Notes: a model not told the origin generated them from the letters alone. A DNA stretch of 64,000 nucleotides from Acidobacteriota bacterium (GCA_005799825.1 SYFT01000004.1:37363-101362), one strand, 5' to 3'. Counted from the first letter of the stretch, positions 23,428 through 31,614 are shown. A program made the numbers and translations.

Positions 23428-25110
23428 CTACCGCTTTGCCGGAAGGACCTCTTTCAACCACGAAATCAGCGTATCGGTGATTTCACGCGACACCGTCTTG
23501 ACCGGCAACGACGCATATTCCTCCACCTCGCCCGTGCGGGTGGGCACCAGCAGGTGATTGACGCCGGGCACCACGATCTTGCGAGTGACGGCCGACGGGC
23601 CTGCGCGGCGGGCATTTGCCAACGCTTCGAGCTTGTCTGCCTGATCGGGTGGCACCTGCGTGTCGAGCGAGCCCTGCAGCAGAAGGATCGGCTGATTGGT
23701 CCGTCGCACGACCTGAGCGGGATCAAACAGCAGCCAACTCCGGAACCACACGCTGTCTGCCTGGCGCCTCAGTTCCGGCGGCACGGTCTCCCAACCGGCG
23801 CCTGAAATGACGGCATCCATGATCCTGTTCTGGAGGGCGATTTTTTCCTGTTTCGCAGTTTCCGGTTCCTGCAGTTTGTCCAGCGCCCGGCGCTGCTGCA
23901 TGAGCGTGATCTCGCGCCCGGTTTGTCCCGGCGCTGCAAGCAGTCCCAGCGCGCGAACCTGTCCGCGCATCTGACTCCCGACAAGGAGCGCAACGCTGCC
24001 GCCTTCGGAATGTCCCACCACCGCCACTCGATCGGTGTCCACGTCCTTGCGCCTGCGCACCCAGTCGACCACTCCGCGCAGGTCCTCGGCATACGCTTCA
24101 ATTGAGGTGGTCTCAATACGTCCGCCGCTCTGGCCCACGCCACGTTTGTCGTAACGCACCACGAAGAACCCGGCATCCGACAATCGCCCCGCCACCTGGC
24201 CGAGGATGGGGATGCCGAACACGGTTTCGTCGCGGTCCTGCGGACCCGAACCCGACACGAGAATGACCACTGGCGGCTTGGCGATCCCTTCCGGTTTCGT
24301 AAACGACGCCGCCAGGCTGAAGCCGTTTGCCGGGATGAACGCCGCCTCGTCGCGCGGATGGCTGAACGAATCAAGCCGCGACATGACACTCGACAGGTCG
24401 TCACGCACCACGGCCAGTGAGGCCACGGGAATGGCGAATCTGGCCAGCCGGCCGCGCGCGTCCACCCAGACCTCCACCAGCAACGCACCCCCTGGATTCT
24501 GAAACGACAGATCGAACTGGCGCAGTTCGTATTTCGTTGAGGATGTTTCCATCCGACGCGGTGTGATCTTTATGACCGTGGCCTGGATTTCTGCCTGGGG
24601 CGCGACATAGATCGGAAAAGCCGAACCTGCCTGCGCCGTGTGAAGACGCAGCGCCAACACTTCGTAGGCGCCATAGAAGTTGTTTGGCAGCGCAATCGTG
24701 TCCGCCGATACCTTGTGTGAGAGCCGCGCCTGTTTGCCTGCCTGCACCACGTCAGACGATGCGGTGCCGCCGCTGAATTCGGTATTCAGCAACAGGCCCT
24801 GGCCGCGCATCTGGCCCAAGACTTCAAGCGACTGCGTCTGCCAGTCGGCGCCATAGCGCGCCACGAACTTGTCAAAGCTGAACTCAAGAGGCGGTCCGGT
24901 GCGCCCCGTGGCGGTCACCACCCAACCGCCTGAAGGCCGCGCGACCGTGACTTCCTCTGAGCCGATGCGCTGGCCGCGGAGAAACACCGTGAACACAGCC
25001 TCGCCGGTCTGGTCTTCCTGCCCGGTTTGCACAGATTGTCCGGCCGGCCCGGCGCTCCACATTGTGAAGGCCACAAGCCCAACGCTAAGATGCCTGAACC
25101 ACTGCTTCAT
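23428..25110 (-). CDS. Exported alpha/beta hydrolase (serine esterase/peptidase-like)
   Basis: A 560-residue protein with a signal peptide (about residues 1-24, ending SAGPAGQS). An N-terminal region of about 240 residues with beta-rich sequence follows, then an alpha/beta hydrolase domain. The latter has LVSGSGPQDRD (oxyanion loop), VRYDKRGVGQSGG, the nucleophile elbow VVGHSEGGS and a late LDTQVPPDQAD and VNHLL, giving the Ser-Asp-His triad. It resembles YitV/BAAT-like hydrolases with an extra DUF3108-type N-terminal domain. The longer open frame would add residues over the neighbour; ATG 25110 gives the signal peptide. The start codon overlaps the divergent ygfZ ATG in a shared CATG. Confidence 0.82.
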   Translation of the reverse strand: MKQWFRHLSVGLVAFTMWSAGPAGQSVQTGQEDQTGEAVFTVFLRGQRIGSEEVTVARPSGGWVVTATGRTGPPLEFSFDKFVARYGADWQTQSLEVLGQMRGQGLLLNTEFSGGTASSDVVQAGKQARLSHKVSADTIALPNNFYGAYEVLALRLHTAQAGSAFPIYVAPQAEIQATVIKITPRRMETSSTKYELRQFDLSFQNPGGALLVEVWVDARGRLARFAIPVASLAVVRDDLSSVMSRLDSFSHPRDEAAFIPANGFSLAASFTKPEGIAKPPVVILVSGSGPQDRDETVFGIPILGQVAGRLSDAGFFVVRYDKRGVGQSGGRIETTSIEAYAEDLRGVVDWVRRRKDVDTDRVAVVGHSEGGSVALLVGSQMRGQVRALGLLAAPGQTGREITLMQQRRALDKLQEPETAKQEKIALQNRIMDAVISGAGWETVPPELRRQADSVWFRSWLLFDPAQVVRRTNQPILLLQGSLDTQVPPDQADKLEALANARRAGPSAVTRKIVVPGVNHLLVPTRTGEVEEYASLPVKTVSREITDTLISWLKEVLPAKR

Positions 25111-26131
25111 GACTCCCCAGTATCGCACCATCGCGACAGGCGCAGGATGGCTCGACGTGAGCGCTCGAGGCCGCCTGCGATTCGACGGTCCTGACGCGGC
25201 GTCGTTCCTGCACGCCCTTGTCACTAATGACGTCGCGAACGTCCCTGTTGGCCGGGGCGTTTACGCCGCGCTGCTCACGCCGCAGGGACGAATGGTCACC
25301 GATTTGCGCCTGTTGCGTGTTTCCGAGGCCATCCTCGCCGAGGTCCCGGCGGGCCTCGCCTCAGGCCTGGCCGTCCGGTTCGATCATCTGATCTTCTCCC
25401 AAAAGGTCGCCGTGGCTGACGACAGCGGCGACACACGTGCCCTCTGTGTATTTGGCGGCCGCGCGGCGCAGGTGCTGTCCGATGCCACCGGCGTTCCGAC
25501 TACCCGAATCTCGGAACTCTCGATTCTTGACCACATCACGCATAACGGCCTTACTTTGATCCGCACGGACGACGTGACGCTCCCGAATTTTGAAATCTGG
25601 ATGCCCACCCTTCAATGGGACTCCACTGTGGCTGCGGTGATTGCCGCCGGTGGCGTCGACGTGAAGCCGGCCAGCGCGGCGGGGCAGGGCACCATCTTCG
25701 ACGCCCTTCGGATCGAGGCCGGGCATCCATTATTCGGCATCGACATGACAGCCGACACGATCCCACTTGAGGCAGGCCTGCTCGACCGTGCGATCAGCAC
25801 CACGAAAGGTTGTTACGTGGGCCAGGAAGTCATCATTCGCATCTTGCATCGTGGCGGCGGACGCGTGGCGAAATATCTCATCCAGCTCGTGGCCGGTCTG
25901 GATGTGACTGAAATTCCAGGTGCCGGCACACCGGTGTTCGACCAGGGTCGCGAAGTTGGGGCCGTGACCAGTGCGGCGCTCGGGCCAACTGCCGGCCGCG
26001 TGGTCGCGCTCGGCTACGTGCATCGCGACAGCGCTGGGGATGGGCGCTATGTGACTGTGGGCTCGTCGCTCAGTCGCTGGACGGTTCAACGTGAACCAGC
26101 ACATCCGCTACCCACGGCAGATCCCGCTTGA
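25109..26131 (+). CDS. ygfZ: Folate-binding protein YgfZ family (Fe-S cluster maintenance)
   Basis: A 340-residue GcvT-superfamily protein with the YgfZ signature KGCYVGQEV (the conserved cysteine is C235). It lacks the GcvT catalytic set. The N-terminus contains LDVSARGRLRFDGPDAASFLHALVTND with the expected GPDAxxFL element. YgfZ proteins use tetrahydrofolate to support repair or assembly of some Fe-S enzymes such as MiaB-type radical-SAM proteins. Its ATG at 25109 overlaps the start codon of the opposite hydrolase. The 3' end overlaps the C-terminal end of the CDF pseudogene by 62 bp. Confidence 0.87.
   Translation: MTPQYRTIATGAGWLDVSARGRLRFDGPDAASFLHALVTNDVANVPVGRGVYAALLTPQGRMVTDLRLLRVSEAILAEVPAGLASGLAVRFDHLIFSQKVAVADDSGDTRALCVFGGRAAQVLSDATGVPTTRISELSILDHITHNGLTLIRTDDVTLPNFEIWMPTLQWDSTVAAVIAAGGVDVKPASAAGQGTIFDALRIEAGHPLFGIDMTADTIPLEAGLLDRAISTTKGCYVGQEVIIRILHRGGGRVAKYLIQLVAGLDVTEIPGAGTPVFDQGREVGAVTSAALGPTAGRVVALGYVHRDSAGDGRYVTVGSSLSRWTVQREPAHPLPTADPA
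25119..25124 (-). promoter_or_regulatory. Putative -10 box of the alpha/beta hydrolase inside ygfZ
   Basis: The minus strand reads GATACT, then 8 nt, then the ATG at 25110. It lies within the first codons of the divergent ygfZ gene, as it must because the two start codons overlap. Confidence 0.4.
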
Positions 26132-26948
26132 GGGTGGCCCGCACGTGCCCGCCAACGGCATGTGATGCGGCAACAGTCATGAGCGGGTCCACTTCGATAT
26201 GCAGGTCGATGTGCTACTGCAGTCCGGTCTTGCGTACAAACATTGTGTCGATACCAAGGACGCTCGGTACCGTTCTGGCCACTGGGATCACCTGGGCCGA
26301 CAGCCCCGTAGGTGGCATGGCATCAACAAGCTCGCTGGACGCACCCTTCACCACTCGCAGGCCGGTGATGACCACCACGATGCCGACCACGAACCCGCCA
26401 TAGTGATCGGCCACAAGGAACCGGCCGGGTTCGTACATCGCAAGGTCCACGGCCGTGAGCGCCGCCACGGCCGACAGGATGTCTACCGCGTCATTCCAGG
26501 CGTCGGCCACCAGGGCTGAACTCCGAATCTTGCGCCCCACTCGGAACTTCCATGACGCCATGACGCCGCGAAGAATGCTGGCAACCAGCAGCGCCGCAAC
26601 TGCGCTCGGACCGGATGGTGCATGGCTCGCGCCGATGGCTTGAAGCGACTGGTAACAGATCATTACGCCGCCGGCTGCCCGGATCACGCCCACAAGGAAG
26701 GCCGACAACGTTTCAAAGCGCCCATGCCCAGCCGGATAGTCATCGTCGACCGGTAGTGCCGCCACTCCCATATCGATGACGACAATGCTCGATGCCAGCA
26801 CATCTCAGGCGACTTCGAATCCCATCGCCAGCACTGACGTGGAATGCGCCTAGAGACTAACGATGATGTTGCTGAGCGCCAGGAATGCGCTGACGCCAAT
26901 TCCCAAACGAGCGACGCGCCGTGCCGTTCGGTACGACTCCTCAACCAC
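26070..26948 (-). pseudogene. Cation diffusion facilitator (CDF) transporter broken by three in-frame stops
   Basis: Translating the minus strand in one frame from about 26948 to 26070 gives a full-length CDF efflux protein of about 290 residues. It includes VARLGIGVSAFLALSN, the membrane-domain stretch DVLASSIVVID, the DDDYPAGHGRFETL metal-site loop, SALVADAWNDAVDILSA (second metal site) and a C-terminal DLHIEVDPLMTVAASHAV. The frame is interrupted three times: TAG at 26850-26852, TGA near 26808 and TAG at 26211-26213. There is no frameshift. It would have exported Zn, Fe or similar divalent cations. Loss by substitutions alone suggests real decay, not indel-type sequencing error. Confidence 0.82.
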
Positions 26949-27015
26949 GCTGAGCCCTCGTATTGTGACCCGGATTGCTACGGCCCTTCTGCTTCGTGCT
27001 ACCCTCGGATGTTCC

Positions 27016-28029
27016 ATGTCGACGCCGATCCTCGAGTTCGTGCTCAAGAACTATAAAAATTTCAACTCCCGGGCCACGCGCGATGCCCTGATAGCGTATT
27101 GGGCCCATGTTGACAACGGCGGGCGGATGTTCTGGGCCATGGCGGGCGCGATGTCTTCAGCACAATTAGGTATCACGCTGGCTCCGGCTATACGAGAGGG
27201 ACTCGTGCATGGTCTTTCGGTGACCGGCGCGAATCTTGAAGAGTCGCTATTCCGCCTTGTAGCCCACGACAGCTACAAGGACTTTCCGGAGTACCGCTAT
27301 TTCACGAAGCAGGATGACACCCGCATCCTCAATGAGCGCATGCGTCGCGTGACCGACACGAGTATTCCGGAAGACGAAGCATTTCGCGCTGTCGAGAAGT
27401 TCGTCGTGCCGATGTGGAAGCGCGCAAGCGAGAAGGGCGATCGACGCTTCTGGCACGAGTACTTCTACGAGCTGGTGCTGACGATCGGTGATGATCTTCA
27501 CGAGGGCAATCCAGAGGAATCGTGGCTGCTCGCAGCGGCCCAGGCCAACCTGCCCATTGTGGTGCCAGGATATGAAGACTCCACGTTTGGCAATATCTTC
27601 GCCGCGCATGTCAAGGCCGGCGACTGCCACGCGAGCATCGCGAAGTCGGGCATTGAGTACATGGGCGCATTCTACGATCAGTACGGCGCGTTATCTGAAG
27701 GCGCCGGCGTCGGGTTTTTTCAGATTGGTGGCGGGATTGCGGGCGACTTTCCGATTTGCGTGGTGCCGTCACTGAAGTACGACATGGAAAGGGAGGCCAA
27801 GCCCTGGACGTACTTCTGCCAGATCTCAGATTCGACCACGTCGTACGGATCGTATTCTGGCGCCACTCCGAATGAAAAGATCACCTGGGACAAACTGACC
27901 GAAGACACCCCGATGTTCGTCATCGAGTCGGACGCAACAATTGTCGTACCCCTCATGCTGAGCGCGCTGCTCGAGTGCAAGCGCCACCCGACCGAGGCCC
28001 GGGCGCTGATGGAGTCTGCCGCCCGCTAG
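27016..28029 (+). CDS. Deoxyhypusine synthase-like protein
   Basis: A 337-residue protein of the deoxyhypusine synthase/homospermidine synthase family, which uses NAD to move the aminobutyl group of spermidine to a lysine or amine. Family landmarks are visible: MSSAQLGITLAP and HGLSVTGANLEES near the start, GIEYMGAFYD, SLKYDMEREAKPWTYFCQI, and the catalytic lysine K293 in NEKITWDKLTEDTPMF. Bacteria lack eIF5A, the usual target, so the enzyme most likely forms a polyamine such as homospermidine or modifies an unknown acceptor. ATG 27016 is chosen because the family N-terminus starts there and upstream codons overlap the CDF remnant. Confidence 0.85.
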   Translation: MSTPILEFVLKNYKNFNSRATRDALIAYWAHVDNGGRMFWAMAGAMSSAQLGITLAPAIREGLVHGLSVTGANLEESLFRLVAHDSYKDFPEYRYFTKQDDTRILNERMRRVTDTSIPEDEAFRAVEKFVVPMWKRASEKGDRRFWHEYFYELVLTIGDDLHEGNPEESWLLAAAQANLPIVVPGYEDSTFGNIFAAHVKAGDCHASIAKSGIEYMGAFYDQYGALSEGAGVGFFQIGGGIAGDFPICVVPSLKYDMEREAKPWTYFCQISDSTTSYGSYSGATPNEKITWDKLTEDTPMFVIESDATIVVPLMLSALLECKRHPTEARALMESAAR

Positions 28030-28186
28030 TGGCCTGTCCTGGTCATGTGTGCCGTGCGTTTCCACTGGGGCATCCCGCCTGGCGGCGTTGCTCGTCGCTC
28101 AAATACAGTGAGTATTCTCACTCCTCGCGCCTGGCCATCCAGGCGCCGCAACGGAAAATCACGGCACACATGACCAGGACAGGCCA
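28030..28186. repeat. MITE-like element with 27-bp perfect terminal inverted repeats
   Basis: The arms TGGCCTGTCCTGGTCATGTG (first 20 of 27 bases, 28030-28056) and their exact complement at 28160-28186 flank about 100 bp with further internal dyads, including AATAC...GTATT and GGCCATCCAGG. No open frame is inside. It starts one base after the deoxyhypusine synthase-like stop and ends 6 bp before the ATG of the DprE1-like gene, so it occupies the whole gap. Confidence 0.85.
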
Positions 28187-28192
28187 GTAGTG

Positions 28193-29509
28193 ATGGACAC
28201 TCTCACCGGCTGGGGCCGGTTGCCTGAGCCCGGGCGCGAGTTGCTCGACGAAGACTTCGAGACGCTCACTCGCGGCGCGGTGTTGTCGCGCGGACTCGGC
28301 CGTTCCTACGGCGACTCGTCGCTGCCGGCAAACGCCTCAGACCGGGTTGCCAATTCCCGATTTGCGAATCGCATCATCGCCTTCGATCAAAGCACAGGGG
28401 TATTGCGCGCCGAGGCGGGGCTTACGCTGGTCAATCTGGTGCGCCTCATGTTGCCGCGAGGATGGTTCCCACCCGTGGTGCCAGGAACAAAGTTCGTGAC
28501 GCTTGGCGGAATGGTGGCCAGTGACGTGCACGGCAAGAATCACCACCGCGAAGGTTGTTTCGGCGCGCACGTGCGCGCCCTCCGCGTGCGGCTGGCGGAC
28601 GACCGGATCGTGGAATGTTCCCGCGAATCAGATGCGGACTTGTTCGACGGCTGTCTCGGCGGGATGGGGCTGCTCGGACACATCCTCGAGGTGGAGTTCG
28701 CCATGCACCGCATTCCATCGCCGTGGATCTGGATGGAGCGCGAGCGGGTCTCTGATATTCAGGCATTTCTCGAGAGCATTGCGACTGCGGCTCCGCAGTG
28801 GCCCATGACCATGGGCTGGATTGATTGCGTCAAACGCGGCAAGGGCATGGGCCGCGGGCTGCTGATGGCCGGCCGATGGGCGACGACCGAGGAAGCTCCC
28901 ACTCGGCATCCGGGTTCGCCACACGAGATCACCATGCCCATGGAACTTCCCAACTGGGCGCTCAATCGCACCACCACAGGTTTCTTTAATGCCGGCATCT
29001 TCTGGGGCCACGTCCGCAACCGCGCCTCGGCTACGATGGCACCCGAACGGTTCTTCTTCCCGCTTGACGCCATCCTCGAATGGAATCGTGCGTATGGGCC
29101 ACGTGGGTTCACGCAGTATCAGTGTGTGGTACCGCGGGCGGCCGGACCTCCGGCGGTGTACGAATTCATGAAACGGCTGACGACGCTTGGTGCGGCGTCG
29201 CCGCTCTGCGTCATCAAGGACTGCGGGCCGGAAGGCCGCGGCGTCTTGTCGTTCCCCCTGGAAGGGACGTCGATTGCCGTGGACATGCCGGTGTCGGCCG
29301 ATATTCAGCGCGTGGTGAATGGCCTGAACGAGTTCATTATCTCGGTGGGGGGCCGTGTGTATTTGACGAAAGACCGCTTCACAACGGCCGAACACTTTCG
29401 GGCAATGGAGCCGCGTCTGCCGCAGTTCCAGGCACTTAGGGCCAAATGGGATCCCACCGGGCGGTTGCGAAGCGCGCAGTCGCGCAGGCTGTTTGGAGAC
29501 AAGGCATGA
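28193..29509 (+). CDS. DprE1-like FAD-dependent decaprenylphosphoryl-ribose oxidase
   Basis: A 438-residue FAD-binding (PCMH-type) oxidoreductase. The FAD-binding motif RGLGRSYGDSSL (about residues 34-45) and PVVPGTKFVTLGGMVASDVHGKNHH (the isoalloxazine-facing segment) match DprE1. The C-terminal domain ends with the expected KDRFTTAEHFRAMEP stretch. DprE1 oxidises the 2'-OH of prenyl-phosphoryl ribose, and a DprE2 reductase then gives prenyl-phosphoryl-D-arabinose, a glycan precursor. The DprE2-like gene follows with ATGA overlap. ATG 28193 is preferred to GTG 28190. The function in this organism is inferred from the pair. Confidence 0.85.
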   Translation: MDTLTGWGRLPEPGRELLDEDFETLTRGAVLSRGLGRSYGDSSLPANASDRVANSRFANRIIAFDQSTGVLRAEAGLTLVNLVRLMLPRGWFPPVVPGTKFVTLGGMVASDVHGKNHHREGCFGAHVRALRVRLADDRIVECSRESDADLFDGCLGGMGLLGHILEVEFAMHRIPSPWIWMERERVSDIQAFLESIATAAPQWPMTMGWIDCVKRGKGMGRGLLMAGRWATTEEAPTRHPGSPHEITMPMELPNWALNRTTTGFFNAGIFWGHVRNRASATMAPERFFFPLDAILEWNRAYGPRGFTQYQCVVPRAAGPPAVYEFMKRLTTLGAASPLCVIKDCGPEGRGVLSFPLEGTSIAVDMPVSADIQRVVNGLNEFIISVGGRVYLTKDRFTTAEHFRAMEPRLPQFQALRAKWDPTGRLRSAQSRRLFGDKA

Positions 29510-30246
29510 AGGCAGTGGTGTTTGGCGGAACGGCAGGCATTGGCCGCGCAGTGGCCCAGAGGCTGGCCGCGCGCGGTGACCTTGTGTTTCTGCTGGGCTA
29601 TGACGAGGCGAGTCTCGCGCGCAGTGCGGCGGATCTTATGGCACGGCATCCACAGCAGGCCCGGGTTCAGTGGGCGCTTTGCGACATGGAATCGCCGTCC
29701 GGTTTCGCCGCGGCACTCGACGCTGCCGACGTGGCGCTCGGCAACTTCGACGCGGCCATCGTCACCGCCGCGATGTTTGCGACGCAAGCCGAACTGGAAG
29801 CTGATGTCGAACTCACTCGACGGCTGACGACGGTGAACTTCGCCAATACGGTGACGTTCTGCGAGCACGCGCGAAAACGGCTGCTCACACACGGCGGGGG
29901 ATGGCTGACCGTGGTGTCTTCGGTGGCCGGCGACCGCGGGCGCAAGCCGGTGGCCATCTACGGCGCAAGCAAGTCCGGCGTGTCCACGTACCTCGAAGCG
30001 TTGGACCACAAGTTCCGTGCGGCCGGCCTCTGGGTGTTGTGTGTGAAGCCCGGCTTTGTGAAGACGGCGATGACGGCCAACCTCAAGGTGCCGCCATTTG
30101 CCGGTCAGCCCGACGCCGTGGCGCGTGACATTGTCTCGGCGATGGACCGCAAGCGCCCGCTCATCTACACTCCGGGCATCTGGCGACTGGTAATGCTCGT
30201 CATCAAGCACCTACCGCGGTTTGTCATGCGCAAGATAGAGTTCTGA
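29506..30246 (+). CDS. DprE2-like short-chain dehydrogenase
   Basis: A 246-residue SDR. It has the cofactor motif FGGTAGIGRAVAQRL (residues 6-20), a catalytic serine in VVSSVAGDRG and YGASKSG with Tyr and Lys, followed by CVKPGFVKTAMTA. The sequence layout and coupling to the DprE1-like gene match DprE2, which reduces the 2-keto intermediate to prenyl-phosphoryl arabinose. ATG 29506 overlaps the preceding stop (ATGA). The C-terminus MRKIEF ends with a likely membrane-associated hydrophobic segment (LVMLVIKHLPRFV), also seen in this subfamily. Confidence 0.83.
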   Translation: MKAVVFGGTAGIGRAVAQRLAARGDLVFLLGYDEASLARSAADLMARHPQQARVQWALCDMESPSGFAAALDAADVALGNFDAAIVTAAMFATQAELEADVELTRRLTTVNFANTVTFCEHARKRLLTHGGGWLTVVSSVAGDRGRKPVAIYGASKSGVSTYLEALDHKFRAAGLWVLCVKPGFVKTAMTANLKVPPFAGQPDAVARDIVSAMDRKRPLIYTPGIWRLVMLVIKHLPRFVMRKIEF

Positions 30247-30318
30247 AAGGATCCCCCTTGTTGTCCGGATCCTGCTGCCTGAGGCACTGGCCGACCAGCG
30301 GGTCCGGCTGATTCCCAA

Positions 30319-30516
30319 TCAGGGCCGCTTGCTCGGTGGCGCCAATCGCGTGAACGCTTCAAGGCACAGCAGGCCACTGCCCACCGCGGGGTGAATGGCT
30401 TTCGTGGTGGTCGGGTAGAACGGACATCCCAGCTGGCAGTGGGCAGAGGCTTCGAGCCTAATTGTCGACGGCCTGACCTGCTCCATTGGCCGGAGAAGCA
30501 TCTCACGGATGGGCAA
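30319..30516 (-). pseudogene. Radical SAM protein N-terminal remnant
   Basis: A 65-residue fragment on the minus strand. The stretch VRPSTIRLEASAHCQLGCPFYPTT matches the N-terminus of a radical SAM enzyme, and the following AIHPAVGSGLLCLEAF fits the same family. The third cysteine of the CxxxCxxC cluster motif is tyrosine (CPFY), so an iron-sulfur cluster could not form normally. The sequence diverges and stops soon after. The region to 30250 contains no further recognisable homology. It lies next to the stop of the Nudix gene. Confidence 0.65.
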
Positions 30517-30520
30517 CGGG

Positions 30521-30907
30521 TCAGTGGCTCAGCAGATCCACCAGGCCCCTGTCGGCTTCGGGCAGATCAAGGGCCTTGAGGTCGCCCCGGGCCACCCATC
30601 GCATTTCCTGTCCAAGCTGAGGCGCCGGCTCGCCAATGAGCGTGGCGCGCCGAAAGTGCAGGCGCACTGTGCGTGAGGCATAGCCGTGTTCCACAGTGAA
30701 AATCTCTTCGCCGACTTCGCAGCGCACCGCCAGTTCCTCGTTAAGTTCGCGAGAGAGGCACGCCTCATGACTCTCACCCTCATCACATTTGCCGCCGGGG
30801 AATTCCCACGTGCCCGCCAGGTGCGCGCCTTTCAGCCTGCGGGTCATCAGGAAGTGTCCGTCGCGTTCGATGACGGCCGCGAGGACAACGATGATCGGGG
30901 AGGTCAT
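30521..30907 (-). CDS. Nudix hydrolase, MutT-type (8-oxo-dGTP diphosphatase-like)
   Basis: A 128-residue Nudix protein with the full Nudix box (G-x5-E-x7-REL-x-EE-L) in the segment PGGKCDEGESHEACLSRELN plus EELAV (about residues 38-62). The small size, N-terminal VVLAAVIERDGHFLMTRR and ending resemble MutT, which hydrolyses 8-oxo-dGTP to prevent A:C transversions. The start is ATG 30907. It overlaps the end of the mutY gene by 4 bp, so the two are coupled. The longer open frame to 30988 lies inside mutY and is not used. Confidence 0.87.
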   Translation of the reverse strand: MTSPIIVVLAAVIERDGHFLMTRRLKGAHLAGTWEFPGGKCDEGESHEACLSRELNEELAVRCEVGEEIFTVEHGYASRTVRLHFRRATLIGEPAPQLGQEMRWVARGDLKALDLPEADRGLVDLLSH

Positions 30908-31587
30908 CGGCGCTTCGCCACGAAGGAATAAGACGTACAGCCCCGTTTCATCACGCAGGTGGGACACCGCGGTGCACGGGCCGTGCAAACGGTGGCTCCA
31001 AAGTCCATCAAGGCTTGATTGAAGTCGAAGACGTGTCTGTGGGGCAACATCAGGCGCGACAGTTCCCAGAGCCGTTTCACCATCGCATGACTCTTGAGCT
31101 CACCCTTTCCCACGAAGATGCGGAAGAGTACGCGAGCGACATTGGTGTCGAGTATGGCGGCGCGTTTGCCGAAAGCGAAACTCATCACCGCTCCGGCGGT
31201 ATAGGCGCCGATGCCCTTGAAAGACAACAGGGTCTCTTCGTCTCCGGGCAGTTCGCCGCCGTACTTCTCCATGGACTCGCGCGCGATCGCCTGAAGGCGG
31301 CGGGGACGGCTGTTGTAGCCGAGTGGATACCACGTGCCGACGACATCGGCTTCGGACGCTTCGGCGAGCGCTTCCAGACTGGGATACCGACCGAGCCATT
31401 CGTGGTATTTCGGCAGCACCCGGTCAACTTGGGTCTGCTGCAACATCACCTCAGAGACAAGGATGTGGTACGGGTCGCGGGTGTTGCGCCACGGCAGGTC
31501 GCGCCCGTTCTTGCGGTACCAGTCGAGCAGCCTGCGTCGAAACCACTGGCGTCGCGCTGGGAGTGGCAGGGGGGATGGATTCTTCAC
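30904..31587 (-). CDS. mutY: Short A/G-specific adenine glycosylase MutY (catalytic and FeS domains only)
   Basis: A 227-residue protein with the MutY/Nth catalytic core. The catalytic glutamate is E46 in VSEVMLQQTQV, the helix-hairpin-helix is GIGAYTAGAV (126-134), the catalytic aspartate D147 is in ILDTNVARV, and four cysteines C201, C208, C211, C217 form the C-x6-C-x2-C-x5-C [4Fe-4S] site. Normal MutY has about 350 residues, with a C-terminal MutT-like domain that reads 8-oxoguanine. That domain is absent, but a separate MutT-type gene follows with a 4-bp overlap. GTG 31587 is the likely start, 7 nt after a TATAGT box. Confidence 0.86.
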   Translation of the reverse strand: MKNPSPLPLPARRQWFRRRLLDWYRKNGRDLPWRNTRDPYHILVSEVMLQQTQVDRVLPKYHEWLGRYPSLEALAEASEADVVGTWYPLGYNSRPRRLQAIARESMEKYGGELPGDEETLLSFKGIGAYTAGAVMSFAFGKRAAILDTNVARVLFRIFVGKGELKSHAMVKRLWELSRLMLPHRHVFDFNQALMDFGATVCTARAPRCPTCVMKRGCTSYSFVAKRR

Positions 31588-31594
31588 AGTCGCC

Positions 31595-31602
31595 ACTATA
31601 AT
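31595..31602. promoter_or_regulatory. Bidirectional promoter shared by mutY and the adenosyltransferase gene
   Basis: ACTATAAT reads as TATAAT on the plus strand (31597-31602, 12 nt before ATG 31615) and TATAGT on the minus strand (31600-31595, 7 nt before GTG 31587). The two -10 boxes overlap by four bases, so one DNA element can serve both directions. Confidence 0.55.
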
Positions 31603-31614
31603 CGGCTGAGGCCA

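Noticed and set aside
26863-27015. Upstream extension of the deoxyhypusine synthase-like frame
   Set aside because: The added residues overlap the CDF remnant and are not family-like; the conserved start is at 27016.
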